Source: an uncultured Actinomycetes bacterium (GTDB taxonomy: Bacteria; Actinomycetota; Acidimicrobiia; Acidimicrobiales; Ilumatobacteraceae). Taken from it: a stretch of DNA of 64,000 nt. The stretch covers positions 1-64,000 of the forward strand of contig CAIQJP010000146.1 in the NCBI GenBank assembly GCA_903872155.1. Direction: 5' to 3'. Numbering within the stretch: position 1 is the stretch's first letter; each line of letters begins with the position of its first letter. This document shows, one piece after another, positions 42,459 to 51,253 of this stretch. Under the pieces are notes generated by a model. That model saw nothing but the letters and a program-made list of their open reading frames with translations. It was not told where the DNA came from and did not search any database. The translations under genes and the position numbers were made by a program.

Positions 42459-43196
42459 TCAGCCACCAGTGGCTTTTGCCAACGTGCCGAGGTACAACTC
42501 GATGACGTTGGGGTCGGCCAGCAGCTCACGACCGGTCCCGGTGTACGCGCTACGACCTTGATCAAGCACATATCCCCGATTCACAACTTGTAAGCACCGG
42601 CGAGCATTTTGCTCGACCATCAAGATGGCAACGCCAGTTGCGTTAATGGTGCGACATTGCACAAAAACCTCGTCCTGTAGTGCCGGTGACAATCCAGCTG
42701 AAGGTTCGTCGAGTAACAAGATCTTTGGTTCAAGCATGAGAGCACGACCCATGGCGACCATTTGTCGCTCACCACCAGATAACGCACCAGCGCGCTGCGA
42801 AGCTCGATCGCCAAGCTTCGGGAACAAGCTGACGACGTATTCAAATCTTTCACCGAAAACCGACGGCTTTAAGAAGCATCCCATTTCAAGATTTTCTTTA
42901 ACGGTCAGGCTTGGAAAGACATTCTTGTTCTGCGGTACATAACCGACGCCTAACGGAACCAATTCGTGGGCTTTACGCCCAGTGATGTCTTGGCCCATCA
43001 ATGTCACTGTTCCAGAACGAACCTTGCACTGGCCCAACACTGCTTTCAACAACGTTGACTTACCTGCACCGTTTGGCCCGATGATGCCCACAAATTCTCC
43101 AGCATTGACGACAACGTCGCAGCCATTCAGAATATTGACTTCAGGGATATACCCAGCAACGAGATCTGTGCTGCGAAGGATTGCGGTATCTTCCAT
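42459..43196 (-). CDS. livF: Branched-chain amino acid ABC transporter ATP-binding protein LivF
   Basis: 245 residues. Walker A GPNGAGKST near residue 39, Q-loop VPQNKNVFPSLTVKENLEMG, signature LSGGERQMVAMGRALM, Walker B ILLLDEPSAGLSP and the H-loop region MVEQNARRCL. Q-N-A-R at the last motif is typical of LivF, which has Glu-Gln in place of the usual His. It powers the importer with LivG. ATG 43196 overlaps the livG stop as TGATG. Confidence 0.93.
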   Translation of the reverse strand: MEDTAILRSTDLVAGYIPEVNILNGCDVVVNAGEFVGIIGPNGAGKSTLLKAVLGQCKVRSGTVTLMGQDITGRKAHELVPLGVGYVPQNKNVFPSLTVKENLEMGCFLKPSVFGERFEYVVSLFPKLGDRASQRAGALSGGERQMVAMGRALMLEPKILLLDEPSAGLSPALQDEVFVQCRTINATGVAILMVEQNARRCLQVVNRGYVLDQGRSAYTGTGRELLADPNVIELYLGTLAKATGG

Positions 43197-44068
43197 CACT
43201 CATCCTCCAACAACGATTGACCCTGACGGGTTCCGAGATATGCGTCGATCACCGCGGGGTTTTTCGAGATGTCGTCAGGCGTTCCTTCAGCAATAATGCG
43301 ACCTTCGGCCATCACAATGACCCAGTCGGAGACATCATGCACCATGTCCATGTCGTGCTCGACGAACAACACTGTCATTCCTTGATCACGCAACCCACGA
43401 ATGTGTTCGTTCAAACTTTGTTTGAGCGCAGGGTTGACACCAGCCATCGGCTCATCAAGCATGACCAATGTCGGATTCGTCATGAGTGCACGAGCCATTT
43501 CGAGCAACTTGCGCTGTCCGCCCGATAGTGCGCCGGCATACTCGTCGCGCATATGGCCCAGTTTGAAGCGATTCAGTAACTCTTCGGCGCGTTCGGTGAT
43601 GGAAGCTTCTTGTGCTTTCCACACTCGACCGAACAAACCATTCCACCACTTTTCGCCTTTTTGATCGGTCGCGCCAAGACGCATATTTTCAATGACTGAC
43701 AGTTTGGTCAAACTTTTGGTGAGCTGGAAGGTACGAACCATTCCGAGTGATGCCGTCTTATGCGGCGCAACATTCTCCATCGACTTTTCATTGAAAGTCC
43801 ATGAACCGGTGTTGGGCTTATCGAACCCGGTGAGCAAGTTGAACAAAGTTGTTTTACCGGCGCCATTGGGACCAATCAGTGCAGTGATACTTCCCCGCTG
43901 AATCTCCACGTGCTCGACATCGACAGCTACGATTCCACCGAATTCGCGGCGGATACCAGAGGCATTCAAGATCGCATCTTGTTTGGCTGCTCCTGGTGAC
44001 CGTTCGACGCCAGCCAAAGCGGCACGGGCAACAAGAGTTGCTTCAGAGAGTGAGTGCTCAGTGTCCAT
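43196..44068 (-). CDS. livG: Branched-chain amino acid ABC transporter ATP-binding protein LivG
   Basis: 290 residues. An N-terminal extension of about 40 residues, unusual for LivG, precedes the ABC domain: Walker A GPNGAGKTTLFNLLTG, Q-loop VRTFQLTKSLTKLSVIENM, signature LSGGQRKLLEMARALM, Walker B LVMLDEPMAGVNP and FVEHDMDMVHDVSD (H-loop). The Leu-Phe-Asn-Leu-Leu after Walker A and the family C-terminal tail (AYLGTRQGQSLLEDE) fit. ATG 44068 overlaps the livM stop by 11 nt. The upstream form from 44101 is not favoured. Confidence 0.92.
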   Translation of the reverse strand: MDTEHSLSEATLVARAALAGVERSPGAAKQDAILNASGIRREFGGIVAVDVEHVEIQRGSITALIGPNGAGKTTLFNLLTGFDKPNTGSWTFNEKSMENVAPHKTASLGMVRTFQLTKSLTKLSVIENMRLGATDQKGEKWWNGLFGRVWKAQEASITERAEELLNRFKLGHMRDEYAGALSGGQRKLLEMARALMTNPTLVMLDEPMAGVNPALKQSLNEHIRGLRDQGMTVLFVEHDMDMVHDVSDWVIVMAEGRIIAEGTPDDISKNPAVIDAYLGTRQGQSLLEDE

Positions 44069-45068
44069 CGAAGGCCATCTCCTTGCGATTTCCAAAGACA
44101 CCTTGCGGTCGATACACCATCAGCAAAATCAGGGTCAGACCGATCAACATGTAGTTCAGTTGACCAACTTGGGTTGATTTCATGATGGTGAAGTTGCCAA
44201 TACTCACCGGGTCTTTGGCGACTTGGCGCAAGAAGTTATCCATAAACGTGAAGATGCCCCAGAAGATCATGGGGCCAACAATTGATCCCGATACTTTGGC
44301 GACACCACCAAGAACAAGCGCGGTCAAGATGTAGAACGTGACGTCACGGCTGTAGTTGTCTGGCTGAACACTTCCTCGGTCAAGGGCGAAAATCATGCCT
44401 GACATCGTGCCAATAGCGCCACCGAGAATGAGTGATTGCATTTTGTATGAGAAAACACTCTTACCGAGACTGCGCACAGCATCTTCGTCTTCGCGAATGG
44501 CCTTGAGCACTCGACCCCACGGACTTTTCATTAACAAGTACACGAAGTATGCAACAACAGCGACAACGACCCAACCCACCACGAGAGTCCATAGTTCGCG
44601 ACCAGTAAAACGCAGAGGCCAAATTCCGTATTGGTTGGCTTGAACGATTCCGATGTCGTCACCGATATTTCGGAATGAATCGGTAAATCCGTTGATTCCG
44701 TCGCTGCCGCCAAAATACGTCTTGAACTTCACTGATCGAACAACAAGACGAATAATCTCCGCGGACGCGATCGTGACAATTGCCAAATAGTCAGCTCTCA
44801 ATCGCAGTGTTGGAATACCCATCAAAAAGCCCAACACCACCGAGAATGCAATGCCGATCGGAATACCCCACCACATCGAGATGCCGAAATAGTGAGCGGT
44901 CATTCCTAATCCATAAGCACCACATGCCATGAAGCCGGCTTGACCAAAATTCAATAGGCCGGTGAAACCGAATTGCACGTTGAGTCCAATGGCGGCAATC
45001 GCGAAGTACACGGCGTTGATGCCAATGAAACCCTTGATGCTGTTTTCGATAATGAGAGACCAATCCAC
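44058..45068 (-). CDS. livM: Branched-chain amino acid ABC transporter permease LivM
   Basis: 336-residue inner-membrane permease with about nine hydrophobic segments, including the family features NAVYFAIAAIGLNVQFGFTGLLNFGQAGFMACGAYG, LRLRADYLAIVTIASAEIIRLV, SPWGRVLKAIREDEDAVRSLGK (cytoplasmic EAA-like coupling loop) and the C-terminal YRPQGVFGNR. It starts 2 nt after livH, with which it forms the translocation pore. Confidence 0.93.
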   Translation of the reverse strand: MDWSLIIENSIKGFIGINAVYFAIAAIGLNVQFGFTGLLNFGQAGFMACGAYGLGMTAHYFGISMWWGIPIGIAFSVVLGFLMGIPTLRLRADYLAIVTIASAEIIRLVVRSVKFKTYFGGSDGINGFTDSFRNIGDDIGIVQANQYGIWPLRFTGRELWTLVVGWVVVAVVAYFVYLLMKSPWGRVLKAIREDEDAVRSLGKSVFSYKMQSLILGGAIGTMSGMIFALDRGSVQPDNYSRDVTFYILTALVLGGVAKVSGSIVGPMIFWGIFTFMDNFLRQVAKDPVSIGNFTIMKSTQVGQLNYMLIGLTLILLMVYRPQGVFGNRKEMAFDGH

Positions 45069-45070
45069 GG

Positions 45071-46441
45071 TTAACCCACTCTCTGCGCTCGTCCAAGGAT
45101 CCCTTGCGGACGCAAGAGAAGAACCAAAATCAATACAAGCAAAGCCGGCGTCGCTTTCAGCTCGGTCGGTACGACCAAACTGGCGACCTCAACCATGATG
45201 CCAACGACGAACCCGCCCATTAACGCTCCAAAGGCTGAACCAAGTCCACCGAGAGTGATTGCTGCGAACAACAAGAACAACAATCGACTACCCATATCAA
45301 AACTCACTTGCTCATCAAGACCTCGGAAGATTCCGCCAGCCGCCGCTAAGGCGCCGCCAAGAATCCAAACCAAACGTATGACTTTTTCGGAGTCAATTCC
45401 GGTGGCTGACGCCAAATCGGGGTTATCCGAAACTGCGCGAGTGGCCTTGCCTAAACGAGTGAAACGCAAGCCAAGAGCAACGGCAATCAAAATCAACAGA
45501 CTCATCATGGACACAATGAGGTCGCGTGCCGTGATGCTAATTGGGCCAAATTCCATGGCGCGTTGCAAAGTGAATTCTGCGTACGGACGGGTACGTCCTT
45601 CAAACCTTGATAAGAAAAAGTTACGCAAAAGAATTGACAGTCCGACGGTGAGAACCATTTGGGTCACAAGTCCGATTCCGCGCTTCCGCAAACGACCGAA
45701 AATTGCGTAGTTAAGAGCCCAGCCAAATGCTCCACCAGCGATAATGCCGATAGGTGCCGCCCATAAAATATGGAAGGTTCCGTTCGGTCGAATACCCGGA
45801 ATAAAGCTTAAGAAACCCAAGAAACTCAAACCTGAAATATTGAGAACGAAGGCGGCTAGTCCGCCAAAGGTAACCATCTCACCATGGGCGAAGTTCGTTA
45901 ATCCGGTGGTACCAAAAATCAATGACAAACCAACTGAACACATGGCCAAAATCAATCCAAGACGTACACCGTCGACGAGACGCTGTGCAACCTTTTCAAA
46001 AAGTGATTGTGAAACACTTTGCGAACCACCGGTAAAAAAGTTGACAACCTTTGTTTTCATGACGAACGAGTCCGCGAGCAATGTTTGGCTGTTGGAAGCC
46101 GCGGCATCAAGTTTCTGCCCAGAAGGCAAAGTTGACTCATCAATTGTGACTGTGTAATCGGCCTTAGCGGGAAGGTCGAAGATCGCAATGCCATCGGCAT
46201 CAGTTTCTAAGCGCCCAATTTCGACTCCATTAGCGTCGGTAACAAAAACAGTGACGCCAGCAATGGGTTGATTATCAGTTTTTCCGGCCGCGTCGCGTTG
46301 CTGTTCTTTGACTTGTACGCGAATCGCGTAACCATCACCTTCGGCATTTGCAGGAGAAAAGGCAAATCCAAGGACTGCAAAAATGGCCGACAAAAGAACC
46401 AAGACACGAATGAATGGAGATTTCTTCGCCGATGATTTCAC
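45071..46441 (-). CDS. livH: Branched-chain amino acid ABC transporter permease LivH with N-terminal extracytoplasmic domain
   Basis: The C-terminal 290 residues are a normal LivH permease (GLSLIFGTTGLTNFAHGEMVTFGG, a TRAVSDNPDLASATGIDSEKV coupling loop, LLRPQGILGR at the end). In front lies an extra ~165-residue region: a signal peptide (KKSPFIRVLVLLSAIFAVLG ... SPANA, cleavage after A-N-A), then a small beta-sandwich resembling carboxypeptidase-regulatory/prealbumin domains (PIAGVTVFVTDANG ... LETDADGIAIFDLPA ... DYTVTID). GTG 46441 with GGGGAGAG upstream starts the signal peptide neatly; ATG 46495 is the longer alternative. The added domain faces outward and could meet the binding protein (inference). 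Confidence 0.88.
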   Translation of the reverse strand: MKSSAKKSPFIRVLVLLSAIFAVLGFAFSPANAEGDGYAIRVQVKEQQRDAAGKTDNQPIAGVTVFVTDANGVEIGRLETDADGIAIFDLPAKADYTVTIDESTLPSGQKLDAAASNSQTLLADSFVMKTKVVNFFTGGSQSVSQSLFEKVAQRLVDGVRLGLILAMCSVGLSLIFGTTGLTNFAHGEMVTFGGLAAFVLNISGLSFLGFLSFIPGIRPNGTFHILWAAPIGIIAGGAFGWALNYAIFGRLRKRGIGLVTQMVLTVGLSILLRNFFLSRFEGRTRPYAEFTLQRAMEFGPISITARDLIVSMMSLLILIAVALGLRFTRLGKATRAVSDNPDLASATGIDSEKVIRLVWILGGALAAAGGIFRGLDEQVSFDMGSRLLFLLFAAITLGGLGSAFGALMGGFVVGIMVEVASLVVPTELKATPALLVLILVLLLRPQGILGRAQRVG

Positions 46442-46523
46442 TTGAAATTCAACTCTCCCCAGAAAACCTGTACCTGAACCGACTTGCGCCGCCATGAACT
46501 TGACCTAGCGTAGTGCAGGTCCT

Positions 46524-47432
46524 ATGGCAGATGGAACTTGCGCACTCACAAACAAATCCCCGGTTGGACCGATTTTGTGCATCCTTGGTGCAGCTGCGTT
46601 ATTTGGCACGACTGGAACAGTTTTGGCGAATGGTCCACTGGGCGTCGACCCCGTGTCCGCTGGCGTCGTGCGGTTGCTGATCGGCGGGGCCGGGCTTGCA
46701 GTTCTGAGTTTTCGCCATTTTCGGCGGGTTCTCAGCCATTTCTGGATGGTCATCCTCGGTTCAGCGGGAGTCGGCGCATATCAGTTGTGCTTTTTCTATT
46801 CGACGCGCCACGCTGGGGTCGCGGTTGCGACGGTCATCACGATCGGAAGTAGTCCCCTATTTGCGAGATTGATCGGTGCCTTGCGTCGTCGACCTGCGCC
46901 ACATCGTCTCTGGTACTTGGCCGCTCTCATCTTGTCAATCGGTTTGGCCTTCTTGTCCTCCGCGCAAGATTCGAAGTCAGACATTGAAGTTGTGGGTGTG
47001 CTCGCGGCTTTGATCGCTGGTTTGTCGTATGCGGTGTACACCGAATGTGCAGCAGTTTTGATTGAGCAGAATCTCGATTCGACAGCAGTCATGGGCGTGC
47101 TCTTTTTGGGTGCCGGTGTGTTCACGAGTCCATTTCTTTTGTTCCGACCCGTTGCCTGGATTGTCACCCAACGTGGAGTCGTGATGCTCGCCTATTTGGG
47201 AATCGTGACTTTGACCCTTGCCTATGTGGCTTTTGGGAAAGGACTCAAACAGTTGGTTCCAACCACTGTTGTCATGCTGACACTTCTCGAGCCTGTGGTC
47301 GCCACACTTTTAGCGTTCTTTGTCTTGCATGAAACGGTGTCGGGTCAGGCGTGGGTCGGGATGCTTCTGGTACTTGTCGGTCTTCCAATCATTGCGATCT
47401 CGGTCCAGCGACCTACTACCGTCAAGTCATGA
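46524..47432 (+). CDS. EamA/DMT-family transporter
   Basis: 302-residue membrane protein with ten predicted hydrophobic helices in two EamA repeats, as in drug/metabolite exporters: ILCILGAAALFGTTGTVLANGPLGVDPVSAGVVRLLIGGAGL begins repeat one, and LIAGLSYAVYTECAAVL begins repeat two. The C-terminal LEPVVATLLAFFVLHE is a family hallmark. Substrate unknown. The ATG at 46524 is 82 nt from the livH start on the other strand. Its stop overlaps the nitronate monooxygenase start as ATGA. Confidence 0.9.
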   Translation: MADGTCALTNKSPVGPILCILGAAALFGTTGTVLANGPLGVDPVSAGVVRLLIGGAGLAVLSFRHFRRVLSHFWMVILGSAGVGAYQLCFFYSTRHAGVAVATVITIGSSPLFARLIGALRRRPAPHRLWYLAALILSIGLAFLSSAQDSKSDIEVVGVLAALIAGLSYAVYTECAAVLIEQNLDSTAVMGVLFLGAGVFTSPFLLFRPVAWIVTQRGVVMLAYLGIVTLTLAYVAFGKGLKQLVPTTVVMLTLLEPVVATLLAFFVLHETVSGQAWVGMLLVLVGLPIIAISVQRPTTVKS

Positions 47433-48382
47433 CTCATTCGCCTGTTGCTCCCCAGCCAATAAAGAATCGCATCACCGAGCTGCTCGGCATTGACTACCCC
47501 ATTGTTCAAGCCCCGATGGGCTGGATCGCTCGTTCACAACTTGCTTCGGCAGTCAGCAATTCTGGGGCGCTCGGAATCATCGAAACTTCGTCGGGCGAAC
47601 TCGACAATGTGCGTCAAGAAATTTTGCGGATGCGTGAATTGACTGACAAGCCATTCGGCGTCAACATCGCTCAACTGTTTGTGCGAGATCCATCAATCGT
47701 AGATTTTGTCGTTGAGCAGGGCGTCAAGTTTGTGACGACGTCGGCGGGAAATCCGCAGCAATACACCGGACAACTCAAGGCTGCTGGTCTCACTGTCTTC
47801 CATGTTGTTCCAACACTCGCTGCGGCACTCAAAGCAGTTGACGCAGGAGTTGACGGTCTTGTTGTTGAAGGTGGAGAGGGCGGCGGTTTTAAGAACCCGC
47901 AAGATGTCGCAACGATGGTCTTATTGCCTCTCATTGCATCAAAAGTTTCGTTGCCAATCATTGCTGCAGGTGGTATCTGCGACGGGGTTTCGATGGCTGC
48001 TGCTTTTGCCCTTGGTGCAGAAGGTGTGCAAATGGGAACCCGAATGGTTTCTGCTGCGGAGTCACCGGTTCATAACAATTGGAAGAACTCAATTGTCAAC
48101 GGTGCAGAAACGGGAACCGTATTCTTGAATCGTTTATCTCGGCCAGGTTTGCGGGCTTTGCGTACCGAACGAACCACCGAATTAGAGAAGCAAGATCACG
48201 TTCCGTTGACCGAGATGTCTCGAGCCCTCGATCTCTATTTCGGCGGAGATATGGAAGCTGCGATCGCACTGACCGGTCAGGTCATGGGTCGCATTGAAAC
48301 GATCAAGCCCGTTCAAGAAATTATCTACGAAACGATTGCCGAATTGCGATCGGTGATTACAGGATTGGCATCGGCAATCTGA
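47429..48382 (+). CDS. Nitronate monooxygenase-family (2-nitropropane dioxygenase-like) flavoprotein
   Basis: 317 residues, FMN-dependent TIM barrel. Motifs: GIDYPIVQAPMGWIARSQLASAVSNSGALGII (N-terminal flavin site), KPFGVNIAQL, VEGGEGGGF and LPIIAAGGICDGVSMAAAFALGAEGVQMGTR. The last two fix FMN phosphate. It would oxidise alkyl nitronates, or act as an enoyl reductase-like member (FabK relatives share the fold). Coupled to the EamA transporter by ATGA. Its final 58 bases overlap ctaA on the other strand. Confidence 0.9.
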   Translation: MTHSPVAPQPIKNRITELLGIDYPIVQAPMGWIARSQLASAVSNSGALGIIETSSGELDNVRQEILRMRELTDKPFGVNIAQLFVRDPSIVDFVVEQGVKFVTTSAGNPQQYTGQLKAAGLTVFHVVPTLAAALKAVDAGVDGLVVEGGEGGGFKNPQDVATMVLLPLIASKVSLPIIAAGGICDGVSMAAAFALGAEGVQMGTRMVSAAESPVHNNWKNSIVNGAETGTVFLNRLSRPGLRALRTERTTELEKQDHVPLTEMSRALDLYFGGDMEAAIALTGQVMGRIETIKPVQEIIYETIAELRSVITGLASAI

Positions 48383-49263
48383 TTGGCAACCATCCACAAG
48401 TTGACGAGCGATAAGAAAAACATCGTCGCTCCGAAGACGTGAATAGCCACCAATAGTGCGGGAATGTTATTGAAGTACTGGATGTACCCAATTGTTCCTT
48501 GCAAAACTCCAATGACGAGAACAGTCTCGAGTGGCGTATAAAGATCTTGCATTTTCTTTGACTTGACTTTCCAAGCAACGAACACCAGCAAGGCGATCGC
48601 TATGAAGACGGTAATCCCATGCACTCGTGCAACAGATGTGATGGCGAAGTTCAAACGACGAGCTTTTTCGTCTCCCGCATGCGGCCCCGAAGCAGTCACC
48701 ACGGTTCCGGTGACGAGCGCTATCGAACCAATGATCACTGTGAAACGAATCAACCGTTGAAACGTGGATAATTGCGCCACGGGCGTAGGTGCATCGCTAC
48801 TCTTCGCCCTTCGGTGAAGAATTAATGCATTGGCAACCAAGAACATTGATAACAAGAAGTGTCCTTGATTCAGGATTGGGTTCAGTTCAGTTAAAACCAA
48901 AATTCCACCCAGGAGAATTTGTCCAAGAACTCCGGCGACAAGACCCCACGACAACAAGACCAAATCTCGTCGGTAGGGCACTCTGTATCGAGCGACCAAC
49001 ACCGCAAGAATCACGATGACCGTGACGAGACCAGTAAACAGTCGATTGATCTGCTCAATCGCTCCATGGGTTGTTGAAACATCAATGAATTTTTCGGAAT
49101 TACAACGTGGCCAATCAGAGCAACCAAGACCAGAACCAGTCAGTCGTACCGCCGCTCCGCTGACGACGATGACACACAAAAGAATGAGGGCAAAACGCGT
49201 CACCCACGCGTATCCAGACGGACTCGTCAGACGCGGGCGACGGACGACGTTCGGTGCGCTCAT
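48325..49263 (-). CDS. ctaA: Heme A synthase (COX15/CtaA)
   Basis: Membrane enzyme converting heme O to heme A for cytochrome c oxidase; 312 residues with about eight transmembrane helices. Features: GAAVRLTGSGLGCSDWPRC (paired outer cysteines), TTHGAIEQINRLFTG (heme His), LNPILNQGHFLLSM (His), VHGITVFIAIALLV (His) and VAIHVFGATMFFLSL (His). ATG 49263 is supported by a TACTGT box 6 nt upstream. It diverges from the unknown gene at 49322. It implies an aa3-type terminal oxidase. Confidence 0.92.
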   Translation of the reverse strand: MSAPNVVRRPRLTSPSGYAWVTRFALILLCVIVVSGAAVRLTGSGLGCSDWPRCNSEKFIDVSTTHGAIEQINRLFTGLVTVIVILAVLVARYRVPYRRDLVLLSWGLVAGVLGQILLGGILVLTELNPILNQGHFLLSMFLVANALILHRRAKSSDAPTPVAQLSTFQRLIRFTVIIGSIALVTGTVVTASGPHAGDEKARRLNFAITSVARVHGITVFIAIALLVFVAWKVKSKKMQDLYTPLETVLVIGVLQGTIGYIQYFNNIPALLVAIHVFGATMFFLSLVNLWMVANQIADANPVITDRNSAIVS

Positions 49264-49269
49264 ATCCCC

Positions 49270-49275
49270 ACAGTA
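49270..49275 (-). promoter_or_regulatory. -10 element for leaderless ctaA transcript
   Basis: Minus-strand TACTGT is separated by 6 nt (GGGGAT) from ATG at 49263. Confidence 0.5.
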
Positions 49276-49309
49276 GGCGCATGGGTTCATTTGTTCCACC
49301 CGTTAGGAC

Positions 49310-49315
49310 TACGGT
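49310..49315 (+). promoter_or_regulatory. -10 element for leaderless transcript of the unknown gene at 49322
   Basis: TACGGT followed by 6 nt (CACATC) and ATG at 49322, mirroring the ctaA box within the same 58-base gap. Confidence 0.5.
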
Positions 49316-49321
49316 CACATC

Positions 49322-50434
49322 ATGCTCACATCTTTTGACGACTACCCCATTCATGCGGGAAGCGCTCCAGTTAATGAAACGGGTTCCAGCGACCCCAACC
49401 ACTATGACCGGTACTTCTTCAACGGATACCGCGCTGATGCTTCGTTGTACTTCGGTGTGGCCATGGGTTTGTATCCGAATCGCCATGTGGCGGATGCTTC
49501 TTTTTCAGTCATCGTCAACGGTCACGAACAAATCTCGATTCATGCGTCATGTCGTGCCGACATCGATCGAGCCAAAACAAATCATGTCGGACCCATTCAG
49601 GTGATCGTTCTTGAGCCGATGAAACGACATCAGATCATTGTCGATAGCCCTGATCATGGGGTGACAGCAGATTTGGTTTTCGTGGCGCGAAGTGGCCCAG
49701 TTCAAGAACCACATTTCTTGGTGAAGGCCGGCCAGCGAACACTGTTCGATTACACCCGACTCACGCAGTTCGGGCACTGGAGCGGATGGGTCGAGGTCGA
49801 TGGTGTACGACACGAAGTCGATGCAACCTCGACATACGGATCGCGAGATCGTTCGTGGGGAGTTCGACCAGTTGGTCCAGCTGCTGAACTTGGTGCGCCA
49901 GTTGGTGAACGGCAGTTCTACTGGTTATGGGCACCGATCAACTTTGAAAATTTTGCAACCCACTTTGATGTCAACGAATACGCGTCGGGTAAAAGATGGC
50001 ATGAGACTGGCTTCATCATTCCTGATGGCGATCAGCCAGCAAAAGAAATGTCGCGGGTTGAATATTCCACTCAATGGCGTACAGGTACGCGTTGGGCTCA
50101 AGATTTCTCGATCGACCTGGTAGATGAGGCTTCAGCAACGCACTCAATTGTTTTAGAACCTTTGTACGAATTTCACATGCTCGGAATCGGATATGGAAAT
50201 CCCGAGTGGGGTCACGGTCATTGGAAGGGCGAATTGGCCGTTGGTTCAGAACGTTGGGCTCTGCCCGTCGAAAAACCCTGTGACCCGCGAAATATTCATA
50301 TTCAGGCTTTGTGTCGTGCCACGATGACCGATGCTCAAGGAATGATCCATCAAGGAATTGGCATTCTTGAACAGTTGATTATTGGTCCTCACGAACCAAC
50401 TGGACTCACCGGAATTATTGACCCAGCGCGTTAA
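49322..50434 (+). CDS. Uncharacterised protein, possibly AttH/CrtC-like beta-barrel
   Basis: 370 residues, no signal peptide. Rich in aromatic residues, with beta-strand-like alternation and the segment ATSTYGSRDRSWGVRP (about residues 160-175), which recalls the D-x-S-W-G-x-R block of the CrtC/AttH lipocalin-like superfamily, where many members hydrate or bind hydrophobic substrates. Other notable stretches are YFFNGYRADASLYFGVAMGLYPNR and YGNPEWGHGHWKGEL. The N-terminal half (HVADASFSVIVNGHEQISI) also fits a lipocalin-type sheet. I do not assign an activity. It is monocistronic and converges on the SDR gene with 15 bases between. Confidence 0.78.
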   Translation: MLTSFDDYPIHAGSAPVNETGSSDPNHYDRYFFNGYRADASLYFGVAMGLYPNRHVADASFSVIVNGHEQISIHASCRADIDRAKTNHVGPIQVIVLEPMKRHQIIVDSPDHGVTADLVFVARSGPVQEPHFLVKAGQRTLFDYTRLTQFGHWSGWVEVDGVRHEVDATSTYGSRDRSWGVRPVGPAAELGAPVGERQFYWLWAPINFENFATHFDVNEYASGKRWHETGFIIPDGDQPAKEMSRVEYSTQWRTGTRWAQDFSIDLVDEASATHSIVLEPLYEFHMLGIGYGNPEWGHGHWKGELAVGSERWALPVEKPCDPRNIHIQALCRATMTDAQGMIHQGIGILEQLIIGPHEPTGLTGIIDPAR

Positions 50435-50449
50435 CAACACGCTTACAAC

Positions 50450-51241
50450 TCAGGTATGGCGAATAGTCATGCCGCCATCAACGACGATTGATGCCCCGGT
50501 CACGAAACTCATCGCTGGCATACACAAACTGACAGTCATGTGCGCAACTTCTTCTGGTTCTCCGTACCGGCGCAGGGACACGTGTCGTTGGGCGTATTTG
50601 CTTTTCATATCGCTTGGAATTGCTTCGGTCATTCCTGTGTTGATTGGCCCAGGACAGATGCAATTGACAGTGATTCCATCTTTGCCAAGTTCAACCGCCA
50701 AACTTCGCGTGAGCCCAGTGACTCCTGACTTTGATGCTGAATATGCGGACAAGGTGGGCGTCGCAACAATCGATTCAGTTGACGCGACATTGACAATTCG
50801 ACCAGATGATGATTGTTTCAAATGTGGCAGCGCGGCACGAACGAGATGAACATATGCCGACAAGTTGATCGCCAAAGTTGTATCCCAAGCACTCAGGAAA
50901 TCATCGTTTGAAGAATTGGCCGGTGACGACAAAGAAATACCGGCGTTGTTAATCACAATGTCGAGAGAACCAAAAGCAGAGACAGTTTTGTCAACAACTG
51001 ATTGAAGTTGCTCGGTATGACGCACATCAACGGCAAAGCCGATTGCTCGTTGAGGGCCGTACTCATTTTGTATGGCCTGAACGACTGCGTCGACCTTGGC
51101 CTGATCGAGATCAACGACAGCGACATTCGCACCCTCGTCAGCGAGAAGAAAAGCGGTGGCGCGGCCCATACCGCTTGCTGCGCCAGTCACGATCGCAGTT
51201 TTGCCAACCAAGCTTCGAGAAAGTTTGCTGAGACGGGTCAT
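50450..51241 (-). CDS. Short-chain dehydrogenase/reductase
   Basis: 263-residue classical SDR. TGAASGMGRATAF (residues 20-32) is the cofactor motif, the acidic D-L-D after beta2 predicts NAD(H) preference, NNAGIS is standard, and the catalytic set is Ser (NVASTES), Tyr and Lys (YSASK). C-terminal PGPINTGM and GASIVVDGGM are typical. It follows the flavin-domain gene by 12 nt. Substrate unknown. Confidence 0.92.
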   Translation of the reverse strand: MTRLSKLSRSLVGKTAIVTGAASGMGRATAFLLADEGANVAVVDLDQAKVDAVVQAIQNEYGPQRAIGFAVDVRHTEQLQSVVDKTVSAFGSLDIVINNAGISLSSPANSSNDDFLSAWDTTLAINLSAYVHLVRAALPHLKQSSSGRIVNVASTESIVATPTLSAYSASKSGVTGLTRSLAVELGKDGITVNCICPGPINTGMTEAIPSDMKSKYAQRHVSLRRYGEPEEVAHMTVSLCMPAMSFVTGASIVVDGGMTIRHT

Positions 51242-51253
51242 GATGGCTCTTCT

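Noticed and set aside
46499-46528. TTGACC with 17 nt to TATGGC as a promoter for the EamA gene.
   Set aside because: The -10 would overlap the start codon, and no later start fits the protein.
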